The position numbers and the translations under genes are program-made. Source: Diphasiastrum complanatum (lineage: Eukaryota > Streptophyta > Lycopodiopsida > Lycopodiales > Lycopodiaceae). Taken from it: a DNA stretch of 64,000 nt. The notes below the pieces were generated by a model. The model was not told where the DNA came from, ran no database searches, and was given only the letters and a program-made list of their open reading frames with translations. This document shows, one piece after another, positions 45,335-56,635 of the stretch. Location of the stretch: assembly GCA_029204225.1 (NCBI GenBank), contig CM055107.1, forward strand, positions 47,600,476-47,664,475. The letters run 5' to 3'. The first letter of the stretch is position 1. Each line of letters begins with the position of its first letter.

Positions 45335-45530
45335 AATTTAAACATTATGAGATATCGGATCAACGCGCAGGATGTAAGAATAAAATCTACAACGAAAACA
45401 AGCGTGCGTCGAACTGATATCAAAAAATTTTGATTGGATATCGGATCAGCGCGCACGTTGGGAGAATAAACCAATCAATAACTACAAGGACACATCAAAC
45501 CGATATTGAAAAATTTATACCTCAGCATTC
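45335..45530. repeat. Direct repeat of about 95 bp, two copies
   Basis: The word GATATCGGATCArCGCGCA starts copies near 45352 and 45437, each ending in a GATATyrAAAAAwTTT run. It sits left of the Copia LTR remnant at 45540-45863 and may be its leader or flank. The rest of 45072-45540 has no recognised gene. Confidence 0.6.
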
Positions 45531-45539
45531 TTGATCGTT

Positions 45540-45863
45540 TGATCTTCGTTTTTCTCAATTAATGAATATGCAAATGGTATTCAATATATACATAATGTTA
45601 CAGGTGTGCAGATGAAGAAAGTACAGGGTGGATGTGTTGTCTGTAGGAGATCATGGGTGGCTGCAGTCGTCGTCCAGTTTGTTAGCACAACTGCATGAGC
45701 GTGAAGAGGGTGTGACGTCAGCCTTTGCTTTTCGTCTCTTTATCGCCTGTGAGAATTTACATATGAATATGCAGACTGTGCGAGAACGTGAGTAAATATG
45801 CAGCATGAATGGAGGCAGATTAAAAATAGGATTTAGGTGACTAGAGGAAATAAATCCAACACC
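45540..45863 (-). mobile_element. Copia LTR remnant (3' LTR, minus strand)
   Basis: On the minus strand TGTTGGATTTATTTCCTC starts at about 45863, directly after a purine tract AAGTGGGGG, with Copia RNase H just upstream. Part of the same LTR recurs at 46206-46292 (GAGAATTTACATrTGAATAT and GAvCAAATAAATCCAACA words). The left end is approximate. Confidence 0.6.
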
Positions 45864-46203
45864 CCCACTTAATCTGGATCCGTGAATGCCTTGATCTTCA
45901 GACTAAGCAATGCACAAAATTTGTTGTGTGCATTAACACTAAGTGTTTTTGTGTGTTCTGCAATACGTTAAGATTACTTCCTTGTTGAGAACCTTGCCCT
46001 TGATGTAGTGATATCTAATTTCAATGTGCTTACTCCTAGAGTGAGATCTAGGTTGGCCGATAAGACAATAACACTCTGATTATCACAAAATAAAATTGTA
46101 GGGCTATAATAATTCAGATTAACATTTTATAGTAAATTTCTCAACCAAAACGCTTTCTTGATAGATTGAGAAGCAACAATGTATTATGCTTCTATAGAAG
46201 AAA
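45864..46203 (-). pseudogene. Copia RNase H end fragment
   Basis: Minus-strand reading gives SSIEA-stop-YIVASQSIKKAFWL, ILFCDNQSVIVLSANL, then in a shifted frame PRSHSRSKHIEIRYHYIKGK and VLNKEVILTYCRT. These match the EAEY, DNQSA and HTRSKHIDIRYHF blocks of Copia RNase H. Several stops and a frameshift disable it. It belongs to a Copia family different from the one at 38589. Confidence 0.8.
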
Positions 46204-46205
46204 GT

Positions 46206-46910
46206 GCGACAGAAGTTTGCTTTTTGTCTCTTCATCGCCTATGAGAATTTACATGTGAATATGCAGACTATGCGACAAGAGCAAATAAATCCAACAAAAA
46301 GTGCTCAATAAAAGTGATGAAGCATCCTTTATGGACATCACTCTTTACAGGCAACTTATAGGCTTCTTAATGTGGATCACCATAACTAGGCCTGATATAT
46401 GCTTTAGTGTGTGTCGGCTAAAGCAATATATGAAAGATCCATTGATCATACATTGGAAAAGTGCAAAAAGGATCTTGAGATCTATCTCTTGAATTTAAGA
46501 TGGCAGATCTGGGTCAAATTCACTTTATTTTGGGCATAGAAGTACTTAGAGGTTCAAATTTCATCTTCATTAGTCAATCTAAGTATGCTCAAAGTTTTTT
46601 CAATAGATTTAAGGTGCAAGATTGCAAGCATGTAGAAACACCAATGGAGCAAGATGTAAAAGTGCTCAATAAAAGTGAATAAGCATCCCTTATGGACATC
46701 ACTCTTTACAGGCAACTTATATGCTCTTTAATGTGGATCACCATAATTAGGCCTGATATATGCTTTAGTGTGTGTCGGCTAAGTCAATATATGAAAGATC
46801 CATTGATCACACATTGGAAAAGTCCAAAAAGGATCTTGAGATACCTCTCGGGCACTCTAGATCATGGAATTCTCTATAGAGGGGATATTATTGATTTGCA
46901 TGTCTCGTAG
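46206..46910 (+). pseudogene. Copia RT/RNase H scrap with internal direct duplication
   Basis: After an LTR scrap (46206-46292) come plus-strand pieces: KSDEASFMDITLYRQLIGFL and RPDICFSVCRLKQYMKDPLI (46301-46490), then FKMADLGQIHFILGIEVLRG, SKYAQSFFNRFKVQDCKHVE (46495-46680), then again MDITLYRQLICSLMW and RPDICFSVCRLSQYMKDPLI to LRYLSGTLDHGILYRG (46692-46910). The MDITLYRQ...KSAKRILR block is therefore present twice, about 370 bp apart, with only a few differences, and the order is scrambled. It is a rearranged dead copy. Confidence 0.8.
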
Positions 46911-47489
46911 GGCACGCGGTTTCGTCCGCTATTGTCTTGTGCTCTACTGCATTATTGACATGTAAATTTGATATACTTAATCTGATACAGTTCTTTGTTC
47001 TGCATTCAGATTTGTGTTAATATTGCTATGCTTGTTATTCATTTTGTCTGATCTTTCTAGTTGCTCTTTCTGATAACAGACGACTAACATTTAGTCTTGT
47101 CTTTTGCGAATGTTTCGTGACTAATTATCAGTTGAGCACTGTCTAGCTCTTTGCGAATCATTCGCGACACATAATTTGTCTAGCTATTCACGACAAATTA
47201 TTCTTCTGACGCTTCGTTCATCAATGTTTGGCTACGTAATCAAGAACGACCGGGATTTCCATCACTAACGTTCTGTTCATTCTTATAGGCGTAGTCATGC
47301 TTTCAGAGAGAGTCGCATAGCTCGTTCTGTTGCACACGAACAATTTTTGTTCGAGTTTGTTTCTCGTTCGTGTTCGTCTTACCCCTCTGAGCTAAATTTT
47401 ATTTATTTATTTATTTTTATATGACACCTTTCTCAACTCTCGCTACTCTCCCTCTCTCCAACACTTTTACGTCTTGCTCCATTGGCGTT
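46911..47489. other. No supported gene
   Basis: Contains recurring TTCGCGAC / TTTGCGAAT words (near 47105-47195) on both strands and a pyrimidine-rich end (47440-47470). It could be an LTR or promoter region of the Copia remnants. No frame of interest. Confidence 0.4.
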
Positions 47490-48312
47490 TCTACATGCTT
47501 GCAATCTTGCATCTTAAATCTATTGAGAAAACTTTGAGCATACTTAGATTGACTAATGAAATCTAAACCTAAGTACTTCTATGCCCAACATAAAGTGAAT
47601 TTGACCCTCTTAACTTCAAGAGATAGATTTTTCTTGGTTTTCTCAATGCATCACCACTAAGTAGGATGTCATCTACATAAATCAATAATAGTACACTGCC
47701 ATTTACATCAAACATCATGTACAAGCTTGGATCATACTCACTTTCAGTGAATCCAATAGAAACTAGGAATTCACTGAGTCTTGAATTCCAAGACCTTCAT
47801 GTTTGCGTCAAGCCATACAAGCTCCTTTGAAGATGACATAATTTACCTTCCATCCCAAGCTTGATGAAGCCTTGGGGCTGTTCCATGAAGATGTCTTCCT
47901 CCAAATAACCATTAAATAATGCAATAGAAACATCCATTTCAAAGAGCATCTAACCAAAATGTGAAGCAAGTGCTAGAAGTAACCTTAAGGTGACCATTTT
48001 GGCCACGAGTGCAAATGGCTCTTCATAATCTATGCCCCTAGCTTGAGCATATCCTTTGGCAAATAACCTTGCCTTGTGCTTGCTTACACTTCCATCCATG
48101 TTGAGTTTTAGTTTAAAAATCCATTTACATCCAATCACATTCTGAGGTGGTCTATCAACAAGTATCCATGTGCCATTCTCCATCAAAGCACTGAATTCAT
48201 CTAACATTGCTTGGAACCACTCTTTAGAACTTAATGCATATTCTACACATGAAGGCTCTTCAAAAATTGAAATGAGTGCAAAAGGATGAAGATGGATTAC
48301 CCTTGTCTTCAT
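47490..48312 (-). pseudogene. Copia reverse transcriptase fragment
   Basis: Minus-strand reading starts near 48312 with FEEPSCVEYALSSKEWFQAM, then NVIGCKWIFKLKLNMDGSVS, KHKARLFAKGYAQARGIDYE, and in following frames FEMDVSIALFNGYLEEDIFM, GFIKLGMEGKLCHLQRSLYG, the catalytic LLLIYVDDILLS, and DFISQSKYAQSF near 47540. At least three frame changes and stops are present. It lacks RNase H, gag and integrase. Adjacent plus-strand Copia RNase H at 48300 overlaps its start, making a head-to-head junction. Confidence 0.85.
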
Positions 48313-48840
48313 ATGGTAGATGCAAAAGCTAGTGATACACCTATGGAGTCTTATGTAAAGCTAACTATAAGAGGCAATGAAAGATCCTTCGAGGACATTA
48401 CTCTCTATAGGAAGCTAGTTGGTTCACTCATCTATCTAACCATTACTAGACCAGATCTAAGCTATTGCATTGAAAGATTGAGTCAATTCATGCAAGATCC
48501 TAGTGAGGAGCATTAGAAGCTAGGAAAGTGAGTTTTGAGATACATCATTGGAACTCGAGATTTTGGCATATTGTATGAGGGACCATCACCTAATCTTTTT
48601 GGATTTTTAGATTCGGACTATGTTGGAGATGTAATGGATAGGAAATCCATTAGTGCTCATTGTATTTTCATAGGTGATGGAGCTATACCATGGATGTCGA
48701 AGAAACAAGCCACTATCTCATTGTCATCTAGTGAGGCTGAGTACAAAGCTCTTACACATTGCACAAAGGAGATGGTATGGATCAAGAGGATGTATGATCT
48801 TAATATATTCTCTAAAGAATCAAATATTGATGTAAATTAT
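48313..48840 (+). pseudogene. Copia RT end and RNase H fragment
   Basis: Plus-strand frames give ASDTPMESYVKLTIRGNERS, FEDITLYRKLVGSLIYLTIT, RPDLSYCIERLSQFM, a TAG at 48514-48516, then LRYIIGTRDFGILYEG, FLDSDYVGDVMDRKSISAHC and SLSSSEAEYKALTHCTKEMV. It stops near 48840, where the coiled-coil element sequence begins shortly afterward. It is a remnant without LTR. Confidence 0.85.
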
Positions 48841-48917
48841 TTCGAATGCTACAATAATATGACTCATCGGAGGACGAAAAATAATTCTTCGAGGTTTGCA
48901 ATGCAGATGTCGTTCTC

Positions 48918-50275
48918 ATTTCTGCTAGGATTTCACCCAAGTAGAAGGACTCTGCATCTACGGACGATGAAGAAACACAATCTCTGAAAAAGGCACAGGA
49001 GTAGAGGAGGAAGCTGGTGACATAAAGAAGGATGAAGAAGAAAGTGGTACCATCAGTTCTCCCTAGGTGCCAAGGACATTGTGAGGAGGATCCATTCATT
49101 TGACCTGCACATACAAGATAGTATGATGCAGCTGTTCTAGCAAATAGACGAGATGACCAGCAACATAGAGATGTTGTTTGAGCAAAATTTATCTCTAGAA
49201 GTAGATAATAAACTTTTGAATGAGCGAAATTGCTCACTGGGCCAACTACTTCAGAAGTTGAACAAAGAAGTCTAGTCATCAGAAGATGCGAATAAGGCGC
49301 TCCAAGACAAATCTATGGATTTGTAAAAAAAAATTATTCAAACTAAATAAGGTTAGGGCAGAAAAGGCCTCTCTGCAGACCAAACTTCACGATGAAGACT
49401 TAAGAAGAAAAAAAGCCGAAACTACCTTACAGCTATGTAGCAGCTCTGGTTCAATCCAGATAGATTCGTCGAAGCTGTAGTCTCTTCAAGATCAAAGGTT
49501 GGAAACTTTTTGAGTTGAATTTTTTATTCCTCTCAAAAATGACAAAGCACTTATCGAGGAGAAACTTGCGGAGCTGAAGGAGTCATCAGCTGAAACAACT
49601 TAATCTGGGCCAGATGCACATGAAGAATATTTGTAGGCTCTGGAGAAGATCGAAGAATTGACTAAGCAGCTCCAAGCAACCCGAAACTGTACAAGGGTAG
49701 CAGATCTCTTGGAGTATGTTGAGATGTGTGTAAAAATTTTTGATCTACAAAAGGAAGTACAAGACCTCAAACATCAGCTCTAAGACCGGAAGCTTGCTAC
49801 AGATATCCATAGGCAGGACATGGCAGAAGCACAACCTAAACCAAAGCAACAGAAGAGAAATCAATCGAAGGTATGTACGGAACGATTTCAAGTATTTTCT
49901 GAAAGATTTTGGAAGTAGAGTCCTTGCCATTTCAATGTGGAATTACAGTGGCATATGGATTATTTGATGCTACCAGGCATGATAGGCATGGGATTCGACG
50001 ATGGCAATCGGAGTGGAACAAAGAAGATTTCCTATGGTTATGGGACCAGCTAAGCATAGAGCAGAAAGGATGTCTGTGCTGGGCCATCATCCAAGAAAAG
50101 TTCAAAGTTATTCCCTTTGGATCAGTTGAATTGTACCTAGGATCCACATTTTCGTATGCGCTGGAGTACATCCAAATCAAGGAGTACCAGGTTTTGCAGT
50201 ATAACGACTCAAAGCGAAAGTTTTGGAGGAAGCTTGTGCAGTTTAAATTGTATTCACCAGAAGGCTGAGCAAATA
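48918..50275 (+). pseudogene. Coiled-coil retroelement ORF (copy 2), with C-terminal domain
   Basis: An inverted duplicate of 29459-30580 covering the coiled-coil region (broken frames; RAEKASLQTKLHDEDLRRKK and related heptads) and continuing beyond it. A C-terminal frame at 49909-50268 reads ESLPFQCGITVAYGLFDATR, RWQSEWNKEDFLWLWDQLSI, CLCWAIIQEKFKVIPFGSVE and SDSKRKFW-like KFWRKLVQFKLYSPEG. This compact Trp-rich domain is not recognised. Together with copy 1 it outlines a protein with an N-terminal domain, coiled coil and Trp-rich C-terminal domain, probably encoded by a retroelement. Many stops and shifts make it non-functional. Confidence 0.55.
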
Positions 50276-50300
50276 TCGAAGAATTTGACGATAGGTCTGT

Positions 50301-50676
50301 TGTTGGATATTAACATTAACACGACTACAAATCAATAACTTAGTTTCTCAATCAGGGACTAGCATTTCACAGCATACATACTTTTACATCAGCAACTGTG
50401 AAAAACTGCACCAAAGGTCTATTTACTCAAATGTCAAACACAAAGTATTCGCATAAACAGGTAAATAAGTTTAAAGACAGTTCTTCAATTCAACTTCACG
50501 GAAACATAACAAGCGACTATAATGAAATATCATACTGTCTGACCAAAGAATGATTCAAGTAATGCATACAAGATTGCTAATAGATTCAAATAGAAATATA
50601 TAGTTTCCAGCACATATCCTCATTCCTAAGTATAGATTGCCATTTTTGAATAAACATAGAAACATGTGGTATCACA
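50301..50676 (-). mobile_element. 376-bp LTR (3' LTR, minus strand) with C-rich polypurine tract complement
   Basis: On the minus strand the LTR starts TGTGATACCACATG at 50676 and ends ATATCCAACA at 50301, so it has TG...CA ends. Directly upstream on that strand is a G-rich tract (50697-50677, seen as C runs on the plus strand) that would serve as polypurine tract. Its internal region should lie to the right. Confidence 0.65.
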
Positions 50677-50697
50677 TTACCCCCCACCCCCCCCCCA

Positions 50698-51370
50698 AAT
50701 GTGAAACGTCCTCGTGAACATATATTCTTTATTTCAAGATTTATTCATTTCTTAGAAAGAATATTTTCATGTCAAGGATCTTCGTTAGGTCACATGTAGA
50801 GATATTTCGTCAATCGTTGGGTGGATAATGGTTACTTGATATTTCAAAATCAAATATTGATCCAGAATAGATTTGGTGACATAAGCATCATCACATACGA
50901 AACTCAACATCACATAATCTGCAATGCAATATAGAAGCAAAACTTCATGTTCTAGGCTCTTCATGTAGTTGTTCTGCCATCTCTAAGTCCCTTTGACACT
51001 CGAGCAACAATACATCTTCTTTTGATCTGGTGTAACTCCCGATAGGTAAGTTGTCGTAAGATATCAACCTTACAGGGAGTAGAGAACCATCAAAAAGTTC
51101 TTGAACTGATTGGAAATCTTCTTCAGAGTTTCTCCTAAGTAAAAATTGTTCGAATAAAGTTGACGAAAACTGAAAAAATTTACACTTTGAAAATAAACTT
51201 TGGCTGCAAATGTGCCAAACTGCCAAAAATTATATGTACAAATTTTTTTATATTTGTGGGATTTAAATTTCTCTCCCAAATTAATAACTAGAAAAGTTTC
51301 TCTCCCACTCAGTGTAGATATTATATAGCTCCAAATATGCTCACTGCAATGGGTATTCATGAGAGAGCCT
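50698..51370 (-). other. Probable 3' internal remnant of the element with LTR 50301-50676
   Basis: A minus-strand frame (51226-50945) reads EEDFQSVQELFDGSLLPVRL, SYDNLPIGSYTRSKEDVLLL and QRDLEMAEQLHEEPR, protein-like but not recognised. The rest is AT-rich with stops. Position between LTR/polypurine tract and unrelated sequence suggests element-internal DNA. Confidence 0.35.
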
Positions 51371-53960
51371 TTTTGGGATGCATCAATATGAATTTCATCA
51401 CTCTTGCCTTCAGTATGTGGAAGGAAGAGAAATCCAAGTTTTATATCACCTTATAGGGAGCCACACACAAGGTGCGCGTCACTGAGGCCGCACTTGCAGC
51501 TATAGGAATCTCATCCAGTACGCAAGCCTCACCCAATCACAAGCACGCCAAACAGGCCATCAAGTCATTTATTGACCTCACAGACGATCTGCACTGGACT
51601 AATGATGGCTACCTTCTGGAAGCCATCACTGAGCCTTCCATCCACGTAGCTGCCCAGCTGTTGAATCATTTCCTGATGGTTAGCAACCTCAGGAAAGACC
51701 GCATCACATCTCAAATCCTTCACAGGATAGTGGAGTCCCACACCAAGTTGGCCAAAGCCCCTCTTGAATTATGTAACTGGTTCAAGATTGTTTCTAGTGA
51801 GCTCAAGCGAGCTATTAAGGCCAATACTAAGCAGCAGTTCGCCGCTGGCTCTTTATTGTCCCTCTTAGCCGCTTCTCACCTAGAAAACAGAATCCATGGC
51901 TTCCACCTAGATTCTGTGCTTTTGGTTTACAAAGAAGCACTAGCAGAATCATCTCATCAGGCATCAAGTTCTAATAGTCGTCATCGTTCACGCAGCGAGA
52001 TCATAATTCATGACTCGCCTTGCACGTCACGACTTCGCACTAGGCATACCTCGTCAACTACGCTTCCACAACCTGCTGTTGTTCGCATTGAACTTCCCAT
52101 TCCCCTCGTCTCTAATGCTTCCCTTGCCTCTGCTTTCATACAAGGACAGTCTGTGACCATTGGGCCTACCATTCCCATCACAGCTGCCCAGGCCACCTCA
52201 CCCCCGCACACCAAAGCAACCTCACCCAACAAACAGTTCTTCATGGATATGTTCGATGATTCCGACCCCCTCGTGGCCACCAAAATCTTTGAAATGCCCC
52301 AGAGCCCTGCACCCTTTGAACCCCAATCCCCTGGAAGAGGATTCGGGCATATCCATGAATCTACTGTTGGTGTCGAAGATGCCAGTCAACAACCACCCCA
52401 TAGGGTAACCTAGCCACACTTCGGGTCGACACAACTGTAAAGTCACCAAAGCAGTTCGACGCCACGGTGCCTGAAGGGTTTGAAGAAGATGATACTTTTG
52501 AAGAAGAAGAGACCTTGGCACCTATTCCACGCCTACCAAGGACAGTACCATCAGGGTCTCCTGCTACTGCCACTTCCATGACCGTAGATTTTGGTGATGC
52601 TCTAGGGCTAGTTTCAAGGCTTGGGCAAGTGATCCAGTCTATGCTGGATAAGAAGAAGGAAATGGAGCAGAGGATCTCTGATCTAGGATCCGAAAACACT
52701 CTGATCAGTCAGAAAATTGTCCAGTTGGATCGAGAGTTGAAGATAGCCAAACAACATGAAGAAAAGGCTGAAAGTGAAAAGAAATTGGCCCAACAACAAG
52801 TTGATCGCTTGGAAATCTACATCAACTCCTTAGAAAACGCCTTGACAACTGCACAGGATCAGGTAGATAAGGCAATGCAAGATGCCAAGCAACAGGTGCA
52901 GCTGATGAAGGGGCAATTACAGATGTCCAAACAAGATCGCACATGGCTTCAAGGTGAATTGGATGTGACCACCCTTGAGCGTGATGCCTATCTGCAAACG
53001 CAAATACCCGATCATCCGGTCACACCGACGGCGATTGCGTCTTTATTCAAGAAAGTGGAAACATACAAAGTGGCCCTTCAGGGATTCCAAGGTCTCTTTG
53101 ATAGGTTCAAAGGGCAGCTTCAACCGAGTTGGCAAAGGCAAAAGAGACCATCAAAGCCTATGAAAAGTCCGTCGCTCAAGTGTTGGAAGCCAGACCACAA
53201 ATCCCTGTCCTAGTCATGCCGCAATTCTCCCCTCCGCACTAAGAAGCTGTACAAATGGATACAGGGATTGATTCGAGCATGGACCAGGGGGGAGCTCCAG
53301 ATCTAGCAGATCAACCACAACCATACCGGCAGTACAAACAGGTCCATCCTCATCAAGGACAAGCCATTTATTCAGAAGGCCCATCAGCGTCGAGGACCAG
53401 ATCCAGACCTTCTTAAAGCAATATCCGCATGAGTCCTCGCGTGGTGGATGGGTTCTGAAAGTTTAAGACCTCCGAGATCGAGGCCGGCAAAGAATTGGAC
53501 AAAATACCTACACTAGGAGAGAAGCCGGCATGGAGAATCACGGTTTTTGAGAAAACTTCGGAATCAATTAGGAGTTACGTCGTCAGCCCTCGCCAGTTGC
53601 AGGTAGATCCTTATTACGTGCCAATGCCTCAAAGACATAAATGGAAAGATTTGGGATTGGGTATGGACAAAATCACCATCCATACGCCCAATCGACCAAT
53701 CATCCATCAGCCTTACAGCTGGAACATTTTAGTGGATTTCCACCGTGCCTTACAAGCATATTAGAGAGACTATGTCCACTCTCCGGATCCAACGGTGCGA
53801 CAATCGGCAATGTCTGCTAAAGATCTAATTCTGTTTGCGTCAGTGGCAACCAAATGAGACAATTGCCTTCCTCCTCTGGCATTCGATCCAAATAAGCCGA
53901 TGGCCTCAGAGCAAATAAAAGATCAGCTGTCGATTGTTCGACTGTATTTTCATGCGGCTA
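51371..53960 (+). pseudogene. Coiled-coil ORF of a pol-less LTR element with tRNA-Asp-type LTR
   Basis: Three consecutive blocks. Block 1 (about 51371-52413, TAG near 51452) is a helical domain: MNFITLAFSMWKEEKSKFYI, AKQAIKSFIDLTDDLHWTND, LCNWFKIVSSELKRAIKANT, then a Ser/Thr/Pro-rich linker. Block 2 (52467-53213) starts with acidic EEDDTFEEEE and continues as a strong coiled coil (ELKIAKQHEEKAESEKKLAQ, QQVDRLEIYINSLENALTTA). Block 3 (about 53460-53960) has WRITVFEKTSESIRSYVVSP, YVPMPQRHKWKDLGLGMDKI and HQPYSWNILVDFHRALQAY. Stops or shifts separate the blocks. A polypurine tract and LTR follow at 54180-54897. No pol domains are present. The layout parallels copies 1 and 2 (29459-31380, 48918-50275), and codon composition is more GC-rich than its surroundings. 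Function unknown; a gag-like or scaffold protein is an inference. Confidence 0.6.
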
Positions 53961-54192
53961 TGATGGGAGGCTCTTGAGAATCTCGCTTCACTTAATGGAC
54001 AACTTTCAAGTGAATTGCTGGAGCCCACCGTTGTTTCCTGCCACATAACTTGGATCTCAATACTGCACGCCTTGAATTTATGGAGAAGGTGCAGTATCAT
54101 TTAATTAAGATTCGGTGCGAAGCCAATAAAAGTCCCCAATAACTGCATATTGCAGGTGTTGTGGGACCGCCACCAGTTTTGGTGGGGGATAT

Positions 54193-54897
54193 TGTTGGAG
54201 GGTTTGTCGATCCCAAGGCAACCCTAACCAAGTTAATAAGTGAGAGGGATTTGGCACCCTGTGTGTGTAAGTCCAACCCGATGATCACATAGCTATTTGA
54301 TTGATTAATTAGAAAGTTAATAAAGGACTTTAGGCCTTTTTGCGGGACTTTTAATGTCGCAGGGCCTAAATGTCAAGTTAGTGAATAAAGTTGGGTTTCC
54401 CTCCAATTTTGATGGTTTCCACACTTTTTTAAATTTGAATAAAAAGAGAGGCAAGACTGGACCAATAGGATTCAAAGGCCAAGGTCCTCCTCTCTACTAT
54501 AAAAAGGGACCAACTCGAGTTGTTCCTCATTTCAATAAAGCAGATTGGTTCTCTTTAGAAATGGATTGATGAATGTCCTTGCTCCTCCTTTCTTTTCCTC
54601 CATTTCTCATGCTTCCTTTGTATTTGCTAATTGTTGGATTTGATCATTATTGGGATTGCTATTTCTTATGCTTTTTGTGAGAGAGAAAGAGAGAGAGAGA
54701 GAGAAGAATAAGTTTCTATCATTGTTGTGGAATTAGGGTTAATGGATGTAGTGTTAGATCCTCCATTCAGGTTGAAATCTGAACTATACTATCACTCTCA
54801 TGGGAACGAACCTACGCGTGACAACTAACTCCGTCTCTTTGATGCTAGATTGACTAGATCTTGGATTCAGGTTAGGCAAGGAAAGAAACCCACTACA
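54193..54897 (+). mobile_element. 705-bp LTR flanked by both polypurine tract and PBS
   Basis: Starts TGTTGGAGGG after GGTGGGGGATAT and ends CACTACA. It has a TATA-like CTCTACTATAAAAAGGG at about 54492-54508 and a GA microsatellite at about 54685-54703. Having element-internal sequence on both sides means it is a shared LTR (a tandem arrangement or recombinant), or a 3' LTR followed by a second copy's leader. Confidence 0.75.
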
Positions 54898-54901
54898 ATT
54901 T

Positions 54902-54919
54902 TGGCACCGTTGCCGGGGA
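54902..54919 (+). promoter_or_regulatory. Primer-binding site, tRNA-Asp type
   Basis: TGGCACCGTTGCCGGGGA differs by one base from the TGGCGCCGTTGCCGGGGA site used by Athila/Tat and related plant gypsy elements. Confidence 0.85.
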
Positions 54920-55855
54920 GCTACGCCAATTTTTCAATTTGCAGCACGTTTGGTTGATGGTTAGCTTGCATTAGACATCTTGTCGTGGCATGATAGTGTT
55001 AAATTTGCATTTTAGGGTTAGTTTGGGATTGAGTTTGCTTGATTTGAGTGGATTTGCTTGTTTGAAATCTAATATGATTATTAAACAGGGAAAGCTATTC
55101 ATATCACCAATCTTAAGATCCATTTGGATTTGAGATATCAGAGAAAATAACAAAAATCGGTCAAATTTGGTCAAAAAGAGGCAAAAAGCGGCATCAGAGT
55201 TCAGAACCTTTTACCCTCTTTCAAGAAACCTTCGCCGAGTTGCAGACACCTTTGGGTTTGTTTAAAAAACCTTTAGTTTGAAGGGCGAAGATTAATTCCC
55301 AGCAGATTTTCAGAAACATCAGAAAAACCACCAAAAAACACCAAAAATTATCAAAACCCTAAAAAATACAGAAAAAGAACCTTCGCTAGATTCTTGTGCT
55401 TAGATGTGATTCAAATCTATCTACTGCCAAATCGGCGAAGAATAATACCAAAAAATAGAAAGGTTTTCAGAGGATCAATTGTCATATTGTCATATTTTTT
55501 GCCCAAAAAGTCACTTTTTTGCAAAATTACCAGTATTACTTTTGATCCTTCGCCAGAACCTTCGCCGAGTTTCCAGAACATTCTATTTATAAAAAAATAA
55601 TATTTTTGAGTTCGACGAAGATTCTTCTTGATCAGATCACAAAAAATCTTGATTTTTACCCACGCTAGATTACAGAAACTATATTTCCTTGTGTTAGGAA
55701 CCTTCGTCCGATTTGCCATAGTTTTATCTATGTCAAATCTTCCATCCGAGAAGTCGGCAAAGGTTATTTCACAAGAAATTGCCAGAAAAGTGTTCAGAGA
55801 GTTTTTTTTTCTCCCAAATATAGCACTGTTGAATCTTCGCCAGTCCTATTTTCAG
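54920..55855 (+). other. Retroelement leader rich in CCTTCGCC words
   Basis: Non-coding sequence after the PBS. CCTTCGC or close variants recur near 55229, 55380, 55547, 55559, 55690 and 55833, with poly-A/T tracts between. It ends at about 55855 against the truncated gypsy pol on the other strand. No gene is seen. Confidence 0.5.
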
Positions 55856-56635
55856 TTTCTGACTTGCGCAAGATTTGCCTCCCTCACAATTCCTTGACAA
55901 TGAGGATCCTCTTGCTGAGCTTGTCTAATTTCAGCAATCAGGTCATTTTCGATGACCACAAAAGACATCTGATACAAAATCCCAGATAATGCATCAGCCA
56001 CATGATTTTCGGCACCTTTCTTGTACCGAATTTCCATGTGAAATTCCTGCATCAACTCAGCCCACCTAGCTTGCCGCCCTCTTAGGTTCGGTTGGTTGCA
56101 GAAATATCTCAAAGTGTTATGGTTGGTGTACACATAGAATTCCACACCATACAAATAATGCCTCCATGCCTTAAAAGCGTGGATAATGGCAAACAACTCT
56201 TTCTTATGAGTTGGATAATTCTTCTGTGCAGGGTTGAGCTTCTTGCTTTCAAAGGCCACAAGCCTACCCTCTTGCATCAGAACTGCCTCAATGCAATGTC
56301 ACTTGCATCTGTTTCTACTACAAATGGTTTTTGAGGGTCAACAATTTTTAAAGTGACTTAGCCACAGCTTGTTTCAAAGCATCAAAACTTCGCTGTTGAA
56401 CTTTTGTCCACTCTTTCCATTTATTTTTCTGTAACATATCGGTCAATGGTATAGCTACGTGTGAATAATTCTTTACACCTTTACGATAAAACACAGCCAA
56501 CCCTAGAAAGCTTCTTAGTGTCGTCAAGTCTGTAGGAACAGGCCAGGCAAGAAGAACAACAACTTTCTGCAGATCCGGTTTTATTCCATCTGCTGACACT
56601 ATAAAACCCAAATATGTTATTTCTTTTTCAAACAA
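55856..56635 (-). pseudogene. Ty3/gypsy RNase H and connection region, truncated before integrase
   Basis: Minus-strand reading from 56635: FEKEITYLGFIVSADGIKPD and TLRSFLGLAVFYRKGVKNYS (end of RT and connection), QRSFDALKQAVAKSL, a stop with a short shifted stretch near 56345-56280, then RNase H: EGRLVAFESKKLNPAQKNYP, THKKELFAIIHAFKAWRHYL, FYVYTNHNTLRYFCNQPNLR, RYKKGAENHVADALS. It ends near 55856 shortly after the DPHCQGIVREA linker; the integrase is absent because the leader of the tRNA-Asp element begins there. Confidence 0.88.
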
